From assembly GCA_910584385.1 (NCBI GenBank), contig CAJUAK010000001.1, positions 62,001 through 126,000 on the forward strand: a DNA stretch of 64,000 nt, given 5' to 3'. The notes below the pieces were generated by a model. The model saw only the letters and a program-made list of their open reading frames with translations. It did not search any database and had not been told where the DNA came from. Positions 43,433 through 51,991 of the stretch are shown one piece after another. Each line of letters starts with the position of its first letter. Position 1 is the stretch's first letter. The stretch is from an uncultured Alphaproteobacteria bacterium (GTDB lineage: Bacteria; Pseudomonadota; Alphaproteobacteria; RF32; CAG-239). The position numbers were made by a program, and so were the translations under genes.

Positions 43433-44218
43433 ATGATTGAAAACAGACGTGAAATTTTGGAATGGTACCTATGCGCCGGCGTGGATGAATGCTGCGATGA
43501 GGTTCCTTTTGCTTTGCAGTCTTCGCAAAAGCAGAGCGAGCCTTCTGTCCGCCCGGCCGGCCAGGCTTCCGCTGCAGTTGCGGCAGCCCGCCCTGCAACG
43601 ACAGACCTGGCGCAGGCCAGCCTTGACGCGCGCAAAAGCGCCAGGGAGTTATGTTCCAAGGCGGCGTCTCTGGAAGAATTAAAAAAACTGGTGGAAGATT
43701 TTGACGGCTGCGCCCTTAAGTTAACGGCGATGCATACCGTGTTTGGCGATGGTTCGCCGAATGCGCGGATTGTTTTTATCGGCGAAGCGCCCGGCGCTGA
43801 CGAAGACCGGCAGGGCAGGCCTTTTGTCGGCAGAAGCGGGCATTTGTTGGATAAAATGCTGGCCGCAAGCGGTCTAAAACGCGAAGAATGCTATATTACC
43901 AATATACTTCCCTGGCGCCCGCCGGGGCACCGCACGCCTCTGGATTCAGAAATTGCAGTCTGCCTGCCTTTTTTGCAAAGGCAAATTGAACTGATAAAAC
44001 CCGATTTTCTGTTTCTGCTGGGCGGCAGCGCTGCGAATGCCGTGCTGGATTGTGCAGAGTCTATCTCGCGCCTGCGCGGGCACTGGCTCGATTATAAGAC
44101 ATCCGACGGAAAAAGCATTCAGGCCCTGGCAAGTTTCCACCCGGCTTATCTGCTCAGAAATTCCGGACAGAAGGCTAAAGCTTGGGCAGATATGCTGCGA
44201 TTAAAAAAGCAGTTGTAA
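43433..44218 (+). CDS. Family 4 uracil-DNA glycosylase
   Basis: Removes uracil from DNA to start base-excision repair. After a variable Ala-rich N-terminal extension (about 90 residues), the core shows CALKLTAMHTVFGDG, VFIGEAPGADEDRQGRPFVG, ITNILPWRPPGHRTP and FHPAYLLRN. Family 4 enzymes carry a 4Fe-4S cluster; Cys candidates are in DGCALK and in VCLPFL. As in several alphaproteobacterial members, the second Cys of the usual first CxxC is replaced. 261 residues. No Shine-Dalgarno is evident before the ATG. Confidence 0.92.
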   Translation: MIENRREILEWYLCAGVDECCDEVPFALQSSQKQSEPSVRPAGQASAAVAAARPATTDLAQASLDARKSARELCSKAASLEELKKLVEDFDGCALKLTAMHTVFGDGSPNARIVFIGEAPGADEDRQGRPFVGRSGHLLDKMLAASGLKREECYITNILPWRPPGHRTPLDSEIAVCLPFLQRQIELIKPDFLFLLGGSAANAVLDCAESISRLRGHWLDYKTSDGKSIQALASFHPAYLLRNSGQKAKAWADMLRLKKQL

Positions 44219-44308
44219 ATTTGTTATGAAAAACTTTATAATTTGTTGGCAAATTAAAACAAATGAGATTACAATGGTGATAATTGTTGATTTGGAAAGG
44301 ATAACAAA

Positions 44309-44983
44309 ATGCTGAAAAAGAACGGTTTTATTTTTGCTGCGGCCATGCTTTTGGGCGGAAGCTTTAACGCTTTTGCCGAAGAATCAGCCCAGGTGTTATT
44401 TAAACTTCACAATGTTACGCCGGTTACAAACAGCAGCGGCCTTATTCAGGGATGTGAATTTTCAGCAACTTTTTATAACCGTACCGGCAGCGATATTTCT
44501 AATGCGTCGGTAGATTTGTCTTGGCAGGATGATGTTGTTAACAATGCGATTAAAAATGAGCAGGCACAAGAACAAAAAACATCTTCAACCCGCCGCCGTG
44601 CTACAGCCAGGGCAAGCACAGCCAGCCTTGATACGGGAAAACTTTTTGTAAAAATTAATTTGCCGCCGTTGAAAAATGACAGGCAGATAACCCTTAAGAA
44701 TAAAGTTAATACGGATAAATGCTATCTGCTTTTGGGCGATGTGGATATCAATATTGCAAGCTGTTCTTTTGACGGAAAGAACGACAAGGCTTGCGCGAAT
44801 ATGTTCCATTACGTAACATCAAGCGACCAGCAGTATTATGTTGACTTTAAAGATGTTTCCATCGAAGAGGAACAAACACAGGAAAAATCCCAGCAGGAAA
44901 AGATTAATGCGGAGATTGACGCCGCTTACAAAAAGACCATTGAGAATCTTCAGAGCGTTTCTTCTTCCCTGCTTGCAAAATAG
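44309..44983 (+). CDS. Exported protein with Cys-patterned domain, paralogue 1 (224 aa)
   Basis: Signal peptide (residues 1-22, cleavage near AFAEE). Residues about 28-170 form a probable beta-sandwich with cysteines in IQGCEF, TDKCYLL, IASCSF and KACANM, likely two disulfides. The last 45 residues are a Gln/Glu/Lys coiled coil. Family not recognised. The order Cys...CY...C...CA also occurs in the next gene, suggesting that the two arose by duplication. It lies 9 nt upstream of that gene, which in turn overlaps a lytic transglycosylase gene. Confidence 0.8.
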   Translation: MLKKNGFIFAAAMLLGGSFNAFAEESAQVLFKLHNVTPVTNSSGLIQGCEFSATFYNRTGSDISNASVDLSWQDDVVNNAIKNEQAQEQKTSSTRRRATARASTASLDTGKLFVKINLPPLKNDRQITLKNKVNTDKCYLLLGDVDINIASCSFDGKNDKACANMFHYVTSSDQQYYVDFKDVSIEEEQTQEKSQQEKINAEIDAAYKKTIENLQSVSSSLLAK

Positions 44984-44992
44984 GATTGCGGC

Positions 44993-45703
44993 ATGATGAA
45001 GAAAATTCAAGCTATTGTTGTTTTATTTGCCTTACTCGGGATATCCGGCACTGTTCAAGCACAAAGGCTTGGCGGCGCGGTTCCTTCCGCGCAGCCGCAG
45101 ATTTTGAAAAACGAAGCCGCACGGCAAGCTCCTAAAAGCGCTTTTCCGGATATTCAAATGAAACAGGTTCCGTCTCCCGAGGCTGCAAAACCTCAAGCCG
45201 CAGAAACGGAAGAGGCTGCCGCTGCTGACGATAACGTAAAAACAAATGCGCCTGAAGAAGTTTTCCTGCCCAAAGAAGAGGAAGAGGCTCTGCGCCCGAC
45301 CAAGGACGGTTCAATAAGGGGGCGGACGTCTGTGCGCCCGTTGCTGCCGTTAAATGATGATGGTTCAGAGCAACAGTTTATTTTGATGTATATGGAAAAC
45401 TTTGTGATGGACTCTCCTTTGGGGGGCGCGCCGACATGTTCCATGCGTTTTGTCGTGCTGACGAACCTGGATCAGAAAGTTTCCCAGTTTGCCGTGAAAT
45501 TGGTTTGGCCTTCTATCTCAACGACATTGTCATTTATTGATATTATGCCGAATTCTCGCACTTTTTATGACTATACGCTTTTTGGCGAGGGGTGCTATTC
45601 AATGGATAAAATCCCCAATATCGTGGTTAACCGCTGCCGGATAAAAAGGATGACCTCCAAACAATGTGCCGCTAAAATTAAATGGCTGAAAGACGCAAAA
45701 TAA
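44993..45703 (+). CDS. Exported protein with Cys-patterned domain, paralogue 2 (236 aa)
   Basis: Signal peptide (residues 1-23, cleavage near VQAQR), an Ala/Pro/Glu-rich linker to about residue 110, and a C-terminal domain of about 120 residues with cysteines in APTCSM, GEGCYS, VNRCRI and KQCAAK. Motifs around them (LVWPSI versus LSWQDD, and the spacing to the last CA) parallel those of the preceding protein. The linker may span the periplasm. Its TAA overlaps the ATG of the lytic transglycosylase (TAATG), so the two products are probably made together. Confidence 0.8.
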   Translation: MMKKIQAIVVLFALLGISGTVQAQRLGGAVPSAQPQILKNEAARQAPKSAFPDIQMKQVPSPEAAKPQAAETEEAAAADDNVKTNAPEEVFLPKEEEEALRPTKDGSIRGRTSVRPLLPLNDDGSEQQFILMYMENFVMDSPLGGAPTCSMRFVVLTNLDQKVSQFAVKLVWPSISTTLSFIDIMPNSRTFYDYTLFGEGCYSMDKIPNIVVNRCRIKRMTSKQCAAKIKWLKDAK

Positions 45704-47439
45704 TGCCGGCTTTTTTCCGGAAGGCGATTGTTGGGCTTTTGCTTCTTCTGCCGATGGCTGTTGCCGCGGAAGAAATTGAGGTTTTGAGCCCGTCTGCCTA
45801 TCGCCAGGTGTTGCAGGCGATGGATGTCAGCGGCGATGATGTTGATACCTACAAGGCTATTTTTAAAGCATTAGCCAATGAAAATTTCAAAAAAGCAGAT
45901 GCCTTGGCCGAAAAGCTGGACAACCCTGTTTTAATGGGGCATGTGCTGGCGGAAAAATACCTGTCTAAGAAATACAGCAGCTCCTATCTGGAATTGCAGG
46001 ACTGGCTGGAAAAATATTCAGACCATCCGCAGGCAAAAAGGATTTACAGCCTGGCTTTGAAAAAAGGGACTTCCATTGGCTTGGCAGAACCAAAGTCCGG
46101 AAATAATGAGGCAAAATATGCGGGGTATAAAAAACAAGGGAAACAAAATTATAACTTTGTTGTGAAAAACCTTAAGAATTTCCAAAAATATATTAACCGG
46201 GGAAAGACGCTGCGTGCCAGATTGATTTTGGAAAACAAGACATTTAAAAAGCTGGCTTCAAAGCAGGATTATGATGCTATGTCTGCGCAGTTGGCATTTA
46301 AGTATTTTCTGGACAATTATGACAAGCTTGCATTTACATGGGCTTCTGCGGCGTCCAAGCGCAGCGGCAATGCAACGGCTTCATGGGTTGCGGGGTTGTC
46401 CTCTTGGCGGATGAAGCAATATAAAAACGCCGCTTATTATTTTTCCAGGCTCGGGGATTCCGGGAATAGCGACGAATGGTTGGTTTCGGCAGGAAATTAT
46501 TGGGCTTATCGCGCTTATAAAAAACTTAATATGAATTTAAAAGCCCAGCAGCGGTTAGAGCAAGCCGCCAATTACCGCCGGACGTTTTACGGGATGTTGG
46601 CGGAATATCAGCTGGGCGGACGCCTGGAGGGGAATTGGACAGCGCTTTCTTACCTGAACGATTTTAATACAGACGAATATATGGATGAGTTGTTGCAGAG
46701 CCCATCTATCCGGCGGGCGCTGGTTTTGATAAAAGCCCAGATGCCGGAGCTTGCGGAAGCCGAATTTAAATATGATTTTGAAAATATGACGGACAGTCAG
46801 AAAGAGGCGGGGCTTTATATTGCGGCACAATTTAAAATGCATTCGCTTGCAATTATGATTTCCAATAAGCTCAAAGATGAGCAGCGGCAGATTTTTTATG
46901 ACCCTGTTGCTTATCCTGTTCCCAAATGGCAGCCGCAAAGCGGCTGGTTGGAAGACCGGGCTCTGCTGTTGGCTCTGGCGCGCCAGGAATCTTCTTTCAG
47001 CCCCAAGGCAAAAAGCGCTGCAGGCGCATGCGGCTTGATGCAGTTATTGCCTTCGACGGCGGCGCATATTTCCAAAAATAAAAGTTTGAGAAAAAATTAT
47101 AAAAAATTGGAAGTGGCGGAATATAATCTGGAGTTGGGGCAGCAATATGTTTCTTACCTGCTGGACAAGCCCTTTATCAACGGCAATCTGTTTTATATGA
47201 TGACGGCTTATAATGCGGGTCCCGGAAATCTTTATAAATGGCTCAAAACGATTAATGACGGCGGAGACCCTTTGATGTTTATTGAGGCTGTGCCGGCCAG
47301 GGAAACCAGAATTTATATTGAGCGCGTAACGGCGAATTATTGGATGTATAATTCCCGCTTTAACCAGGATAATTACACGCTGGAAGAGGTTGCAAAAGGC
47401 GAATTTCCGATATTGCGCCGGAATAAGGGCTTGTTTTAA
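45703..47439 (+). CDS. Soluble lytic murein transglycosylase (Slt-type)
   Basis: Cleaves peptidoglycan glycan strands with formation of 1,6-anhydro-muramyl ends. Signal peptide residues 1-22 (LLLLLPMAVAAEE). Residues about 30-410 are an alpha-helical solenoid as in Slt70. The catalytic domain starts near residue 420: LALARQESSFSP with the catalytic Glu, ACGLMQLLPSTA, MMTAYNAGPGN and AVPARETRIYIERV. Start taken at 45703 so that the signal peptide is intact; the upstream ATG at 45682 would add a charged stretch. Coupled to the two exported paralogues, which may direct or limit its activity (inference). Confidence 0.94.
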   Translation: MPAFFRKAIVGLLLLLPMAVAAEEIEVLSPSAYRQVLQAMDVSGDDVDTYKAIFKALANENFKKADALAEKLDNPVLMGHVLAEKYLSKKYSSSYLELQDWLEKYSDHPQAKRIYSLALKKGTSIGLAEPKSGNNEAKYAGYKKQGKQNYNFVVKNLKNFQKYINRGKTLRARLILENKTFKKLASKQDYDAMSAQLAFKYFLDNYDKLAFTWASAASKRSGNATASWVAGLSSWRMKQYKNAAYYFSRLGDSGNSDEWLVSAGNYWAYRAYKKLNMNLKAQQRLEQAANYRRTFYGMLAEYQLGGRLEGNWTALSYLNDFNTDEYMDELLQSPSIRRALVLIKAQMPELAEAEFKYDFENMTDSQKEAGLYIAAQFKMHSLAIMISNKLKDEQRQIFYDPVAYPVPKWQPQSGWLEDRALLLALARQESSFSPKAKSAAGACGLMQLLPSTAAHISKNKSLRKNYKKLEVAEYNLELGQQYVSYLLDKPFINGNLFYMMTAYNAGPGNLYKWLKTINDGGDPLMFIEAVPARETRIYIERVTANYWMYNSRFNQDNYTLEEVAKGEFPILRRNKGLF

Positions 47440-47552
47440 GCCTTATTTTATGGTATACTAAAGCTGTTACTGAGTTATTTATGCTTATTCTATTCAATTA
47501 TTCTGTTGATATGGAAAGGCATTCTTTTTTTAATTACTAAAAATTTTTAAAT

Positions 47553-47732
47553 ATGGATACTGTACTTTCTATATTATATTGGTTTGCTTTCTGGCCCTAT
47601 GAATTGTTTGATTTCATTTTCGGAGCACCTTCGTCGCTTTTTGGCTGGCTGATTATCGTTTTGTTTCAAGGCGGTTGGTTAGTTATCCTATTGCTGGCAG
47701 CTTATGGCGCTTATAGTAAATGGACAGAATAA
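47553..47732 (+). CDS. Small membrane protein (59 aa)
   Basis: ATG at 47553 opens a frame of 59 codons: MDTVLSILYWFAFWPYELFD, then GAPSSLFGWLIIVLFQGG and a final VILLLAAYGAYSKWTE. Two hydrophobic segments rich in Trp and Phe suggest an inner-membrane microprotein. The ribosome site is weak. It fills most of the 413-nt space between the transglycosylase and the next gene and is followed by a terminator, which supports it as a real gene. Confidence 0.55.
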   Translation: MDTVLSILYWFAFWPYELFDFIFGAPSSLFGWLIIVLFQGGWLVILLLAAYGAYSKWTE

Positions 47733-47745
47733 AACCAATAAAAGT

Positions 47746-47788
47746 AAAAACCCCTGGGAAAAATGTTTCATTTTTTTCAGGGGTTTTT
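47746..47788 (+). terminator. Terminator
   Basis: AAAAACCCCTG (47746-47756) pairs with CAGGGGTTTTT (47778-47788), with A/T-rich inner pairing. Confidence 0.88.
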
Positions 47789-47852
47789 CTTGAAATACCG
47801 CCTTTTGATTATATATCCCAATGAGAAGTTTGACTAAAAGAGGATATGTGTC

Positions 47853-48164
47853 ATGGAAATCTATTTGTTTTTAGCTTTTGTTCTTGTTTATATTTTAATG
47901 GAATTCTTTGTCAGCAAAAACGTGCAGCATAAAATCTGGACGCTGGCTTTTATTATTGCCTTTATCGTAACGGCAATTTCTATTGCCTTCCTGAGGGTAA
48001 CCAGCCAGGATGTGATGATGGCAGCCAATGAATTGAACTGGTATTACCTCTTGTATTTGTTTGGTTCTATGGCGGTGGTGCTTGGGCTGATTAACCTGTG
48101 GATGTATCGCAAGCCGCTGTGGCAGATGTTTTTTGATGATGAACAGGGCGAAGACAAAGAGTAA
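47853..48164 (+). CDS. Hypothetical inner-membrane protein (103 aa)
   Basis: Three hydrophobic segments (about residues 2-18, 28-47 and 63-84) and an acidic C-terminal tail (FFDDEQGEDKE). No recognised family. Upstream TTGAAA, 16-nt spacer and TATATC serve as a possible promoter. Followed by the COG2509 flavoprotein after 56 nt. Confidence 0.7.
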   Translation: MEIYLFLAFVLVYILMEFFVSKNVQHKIWTLAFIIAFIVTAISIAFLRVTSQDVMMAANELNWYYLLYLFGSMAVVLGLINLWMYRKPLWQMFFDDEQGEDKE

Positions 48165-48220
48165 GTCTTGATTCTGATTGGCAATCTGTTATAACATGCC
48201 TTATCTGGAAAGGATAAGGC

Positions 48221-49795
48221 ATGATTAGGTTAAGCAATATAAAATTTTCTATCGAAACCCCGTTGCAAGAAGTGATGGTTTTTGCACAAAGCCTTTTAGG
48301 AACCGGCCTGGGCGAGTGGCGGCTGGCGAAAAGGGCTGTCGATGCACGTTCCAAACAGGTTTGTTTTGTATATACAATAGATGTGGCGGGATTGCCGGAT
48401 GAAGAATTGCTGCTGAAAAAATGCAGCTATCCTTATGCAGAAATTATTAAAGAGGAGGTTTGGAAGCCTCTTCCATGTCCGCCGGCAGGTTCGGCACGCC
48501 CGGTCGTGGTCGGCAGCGGCCCGGCGGGAATGTTTGCGGCGCTTGCTTTGGCGGAAGCGGGATATTGCCCTATTGTGCTCGAAAGGGGAGCGGAAATTTC
48601 CAAGCGGCAAAAGGAAGTTGAAAAATTCTGGGCAGGCGGCGCTTTTAATCCGAAAACCAATGTTCAATTTGGCGAAGGCGGCGCCGGAACTTTTTCCGAT
48701 GGCAAATTAATGACCGGAATTAAAAAAGATGCCTATACGGCAAAGGTTATGCACGAATTGGCCGCTGCCGGCGCGCCTGAAGAGATTTTGTATCTGGCAA
48801 AACCGCATGTCGGGACGGATAAACTTGCGATTGTTGTTAAAAATATTCGTAAAAAGATAGAGGCATTGGGCGGCACATACCGTTTTGAACACCAAATGAC
48901 GGATCTGATTGTTCAAGACGGGCGGCTGAAGGGGCTTATGGTTTGCGATGAGAACGGCAAAATTTATGAATTGCTGACGGATAAGGCCTTTCTTGCTTTG
49001 GGGCACAGTGCGCGGGACAGCTTTGAAATGCTTTATCGGAATAAGGTTCAGATGGAAGCAAAAGCTTTTGCCGCAGGTGTTCGTATTGAACATCCGCAGC
49101 GTTTGATTAATCAAATTCAATATCATAATCCGGCTTCTTATCCGCAGTTGGGAGCTGCCGATTATAAGGTTGCGACCCATTTGGCGGATGGGCGCGGCGT
49201 GTACAGCTTTTGCATGTGCCCGGGCGGCGTGGTCGTGGCGGCGGCCTCTGAATCGGGGCAGGTGGTTACCAATGGCATGAGCTATTATGCACGAGATAAA
49301 GCCAATGCTAATGCGGCATTGCTTGTGGGGCTGTCTCCTGCGGATTTTGAAGGGGAAAATCCTTTGCGGGGAATGTATTGGCAGAAGAATTTGGAGGCTA
49401 AGGCTTTTCAGGCCGGCGGCGGAAATTATTATGCGCCGGCGCAAAGGCTTGAAGATTTTCTGTCCGGAAAAGAAAGCCAGGGGCTGGGGGATGTGTGCCC
49501 AAGCTATCAGCCCGGCGTTTCTTTTGGCTCGCTGGATGATGTTTTGCCGGCATTTATGTGCCGAGCCCTGCGGCAGGGAATTTTGGAAATTGATAAAAAA
49601 TTCAGAGGATTTGCTTTTGCCGATGCTGTTTTGACAGGCGTAGAAACACGTTCGTCTTCGCCAGTCCGCATTTACCGCGATGAAAATTTTGAAAGCTCAA
49701 TCAAGGGGCTTTATCCTATCGGCGAAGGCGCCGGTTATGCGGGGGGAATTGTTTCTTCGGCGGCGGATGGTTTGAAAGCTTGCGCTTCTCTTTAG
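48221..49795 (+). CDS. FAD-dependent oxidoreductase of the COG2509 family
   Basis: Uncharacterised flavin-dependent dehydrogenase. The FAD-binding Rossmann motif VVGSGPAGMFAALALAEAG (about residues 98-116) is preceded by an N-terminal domain of about 90 residues, as usual in this family. Other marks: FGEGGAGTFSDGKLMTG, GVYSFCMCPGGVVVAA and the C-terminal IGEGAGYAGGIVSSAADG (in parts: IGEGAGYAGG, SSAADG). 524 residues. The reaction is unknown. AAGGATAAGG supplies the ribosome site, with a TTGATT-N16-TATAAC promoter match upstream. Confidence 0.92.
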   Translation: MIRLSNIKFSIETPLQEVMVFAQSLLGTGLGEWRLAKRAVDARSKQVCFVYTIDVAGLPDEELLLKKCSYPYAEIIKEEVWKPLPCPPAGSARPVVVGSGPAGMFAALALAEAGYCPIVLERGAEISKRQKEVEKFWAGGAFNPKTNVQFGEGGAGTFSDGKLMTGIKKDAYTAKVMHELAAAGAPEEILYLAKPHVGTDKLAIVVKNIRKKIEALGGTYRFEHQMTDLIVQDGRLKGLMVCDENGKIYELLTDKAFLALGHSARDSFEMLYRNKVQMEAKAFAAGVRIEHPQRLINQIQYHNPASYPQLGAADYKVATHLADGRGVYSFCMCPGGVVVAAASESGQVVTNGMSYYARDKANANAALLVGLSPADFEGENPLRGMYWQKNLEAKAFQAGGGNYYAPAQRLEDFLSGKESQGLGDVCPSYQPGVSFGSLDDVLPAFMCRALRQGILEIDKKFRGFAFADAVLTGVETRSSSPVRIYRDENFESSIKGLYPIGEGAGYAGGIVSSAADGLKACASL

Positions 49796-49816
49796 TGGAA
49801 AGATAGGATAAATTCA

Positions 49817-49844
49817 TTGCTTCCCGGGTTAGATTTGGTATATT
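49817..49844 (+). promoter_or_regulatory. Putative promoter of the UDP-glucose dehydrogenase gene
   Basis: TTGCTT (49817-49822), 16-nt spacer, TATATT (49839-49844), 32 nt before the ATG. Confidence 0.5.
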
Positions 49845-49876
49845 TAGTGCAGATTTAACAAGAATAAGAGGCGTCT

Positions 49877-51169
49877 ATGAAAATTGCCATTATCGGGACC
49901 GGTTATGTCGGGCTGCCTACGGGGGCTGGTTTGGCGGAACTCGGCAATGAAGTTGTCTGTGTTGATAAGATTTCTGAAAAAATTGAACGTTTGAATAACG
50001 GCGAATTGACTTTGTATGAAGACGGGCTTGAAGAGCTCTTTCGCAAGAATGTCAGAGAAGGGCGTTTGCGCTTTACACTGGATATGGGCAGTGCCGTGCG
50101 GGGCGCCGATGTGGTTATGATTGCCGTGGGAACGCCGCCGCATCCGCAAACTAAAGAAGCGGATTTGCAGTATATTTATGCGGCAGCAGAGGAATTGGCC
50201 GGTTATCTTGACGGATATACCGTTGTGGCGACCAAATCTACGGTTCCGGTCGGTACGGGGGATGAGGTTGAGGCGATTATAAAAAAACGCAATCCTGCAG
50301 CAGATGTTGATGTGATTTCCCTTCCCGAATTTTTGCGTGAAGGCTTTGCCATTCATGATTTCTTTAATCCAGACCGGATTGTTATCGGTGCCAATTCTGA
50401 AAAGGCCAAAGGCGTTATGCTTAAACTTTATGCGCCTTTTGAAGGAAAAACTCATTTTTTGGCGGTTAACCGCAAATCGTCAGAAACAATCAAGTATGCG
50501 TCAAATGCTTTTTTGGCGATGAAGATTCATTATATCAATGAGATGGCGGATTTTTGCGAGAAATCTGGCGCCGATATTAATGAGGTTGCCCAGGGGTTAG
50601 GGCTGGACAGCCGTATCGGGCGCAAGTTTTTATGCCCGGGACCTGGCTATGGCGGGTCTTGTTTTCCGAAAGATACGAACGCTATGGCGCAGATGGGCAT
50701 AAAATATGGAACGCACCTTAAATTGATTGAAACAACAATTGCCGAAAATGATGCCCGAAAAAAGAAAATGGCACAACGCGTGGTTAATGCTGTTGACAAG
50801 ACTGCGAAAATAGCCGTTTGGGGTTTGGCTTTTAAAGGAGGTACGGATGATGTGCGCGAGTCTCCGGCACTTCAGATTGTGGAAGAAATGGCAAATTATT
50901 CTTCCAATATTACGGTCTATGACCCAAAAGCTGTTGACAATGCAAAGAAAATTTTGGGCAGCTCGGTTTCCTATGCCAATGATGCTTACCAGGCAGCGGA
51001 AAATGCCGATATCTTGGTTATTTTAACCGAGTGGGATGATTTTAAGAAGGCTGATTTGGCTAAGCTTAAGTCAAAAATGCGTTTGCACCAGATTATGGAT
51101 TTGCGCAATATTTTGAATGAAGCGGAAGCCAAAGCTTTAGGTTTTGCATATTCTTGCGTGGGAAAATAA
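49877..51169 (+). CDS. ugd: UDP-glucose 6-dehydrogenase
   Basis: Oxidises UDP-glucose to UDP-glucuronate with two NAD+, for capsule, LPS or other glycans. N-terminal Rossmann IGTGYVGLPTGAGLAELG, AVGTPPHPQTKEADL, TKSTVPVGTG, and the catalytic Cys in GYGGSCFPKDT. The C-terminal domain begins with KIAVWGLAFKGGTDDVRES. 430 residues, normal. A related UDP-sugar dehydrogenase (for example ManNAc) is possible, but the Cys region favours UDP-glucose. Confidence 0.93.
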   Translation: MKIAIIGTGYVGLPTGAGLAELGNEVVCVDKISEKIERLNNGELTLYEDGLEELFRKNVREGRLRFTLDMGSAVRGADVVMIAVGTPPHPQTKEADLQYIYAAAEELAGYLDGYTVVATKSTVPVGTGDEVEAIIKKRNPAADVDVISLPEFLREGFAIHDFFNPDRIVIGANSEKAKGVMLKLYAPFEGKTHFLAVNRKSSETIKYASNAFLAMKIHYINEMADFCEKSGADINEVAQGLGLDSRIGRKFLCPGPGYGGSCFPKDTNAMAQMGIKYGTHLKLIETTIAENDARKKKMAQRVVNAVDKTAKIAVWGLAFKGGTDDVRESPALQIVEEMANYSSNITVYDPKAVDNAKKILGSSVSYANDAYQAAENADILVILTEWDDFKKADLAKLKSKMRLHQIMDLRNILNEAEAKALGFAYSCVGK

Positions 51170-51195
51170 AAAAGGGAGCTTAGCTCCCTTTTTTT
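51170..51195. terminator. Bidirectional terminator
   Basis: Palindrome AAAGGGAGC-tta-GCTCCCTTT with A and T flanks, between convergent ugd and nagB. Confidence 0.88.
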
Positions 51196-51991
51196 ATTTC
51201 ATAAATTTGGCGTTTTCAATTTCTTTGAAGTATTTCACGGTATCTGATTTTAATTCTTTGGTGGCATCTTCATCGCAGACTAAAATCGTGTGCTGGTGCA
51301 TTTGCAAAATGCTTATCGGCCACATATGGTTTATAGAACCTTCCACGGCATGGTGAAGGGCGCGGGCTTTGTTTTGCCCTGTAATTAAAATCATTACTTC
51401 TTTCGCATCCATAATCGTTCCAACGCCCACGGTTAATGCCGTTGACGGGACTTTGTTTATGTCGTCTTCAAAAAAGCGGGAATTTGCTTTTCTTGTCTCT
51501 TGGGTGAGCGATTTTACCCGGGTACGGGAGGATAATGAAGACCCGGGCTCGTTAAAGGCAATATGCCCGTCGCTGCCAACGCCGCCTAAAAAAAGGTGAA
51601 TGCCGCCATAGCTGCGGATGAGATTCTCATAATCTTCACATTCTTTGACATAGTTTTTTGTCATGCCGTTTAATATATGCGTGTTCTCGGGTTTGATGTT
51701 GATATGTTTGAAGAAATTTTCCCGCATAAAATAGTGGTAGCTTTGCGGGTGTGAAGCATCTAAACCGATGTATTCGTCCATGTTGAATGTAACGACATTC
51801 TCAAAGGAGACTTTGCCGGCTTGATACATTTTAATCAGTTCCTGATATGTCCCTAAAGGGGATGAACCTGTCGGAAGCCCCAGGACAAAAGGTTTGTCTG
51901 CTGTCGGGCGGAAACGGTTAATTTGATAAGCAATATAATCTGCTGCCCATTTTGAGCAATCCGGATAGTTATCTTTAATAATCAGTCTCAT
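51194..51991 (-). CDS. nagB: Glucosamine-6-phosphate deaminase
   Basis: Converts glucosamine-6-phosphate to fructose-6-phosphate and ammonia, the last step of GlcNAc catabolism. GLPTGSSPLGTY (phosphate-binding), FNMDEYIGL (catalytic Asp), FLGGVGSDGHIAFNEPGSS (Asp-His pair) are present; 265 residues, as in E. coli. Overlaps the end of nagA by 4 nt, so the two are coupled. Confidence 0.97.
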   Translation of the reverse strand: MRLIIKDNYPDCSKWAADYIAYQINRFRPTADKPFVLGLPTGSSPLGTYQELIKMYQAGKVSFENVVTFNMDEYIGLDASHPQSYHYFMRENFFKHINIKPENTHILNGMTKNYVKECEDYENLIRSYGGIHLFLGGVGSDGHIAFNEPGSSLSSRTRVKSLTQETRKANSRFFEDDINKVPSTALTVGVGTIMDAKEVMILITGQNKARALHHAVEGSINHMWPISILQMHQHTILVCDEDATKELKSDTVKYFKEIENAKFMK

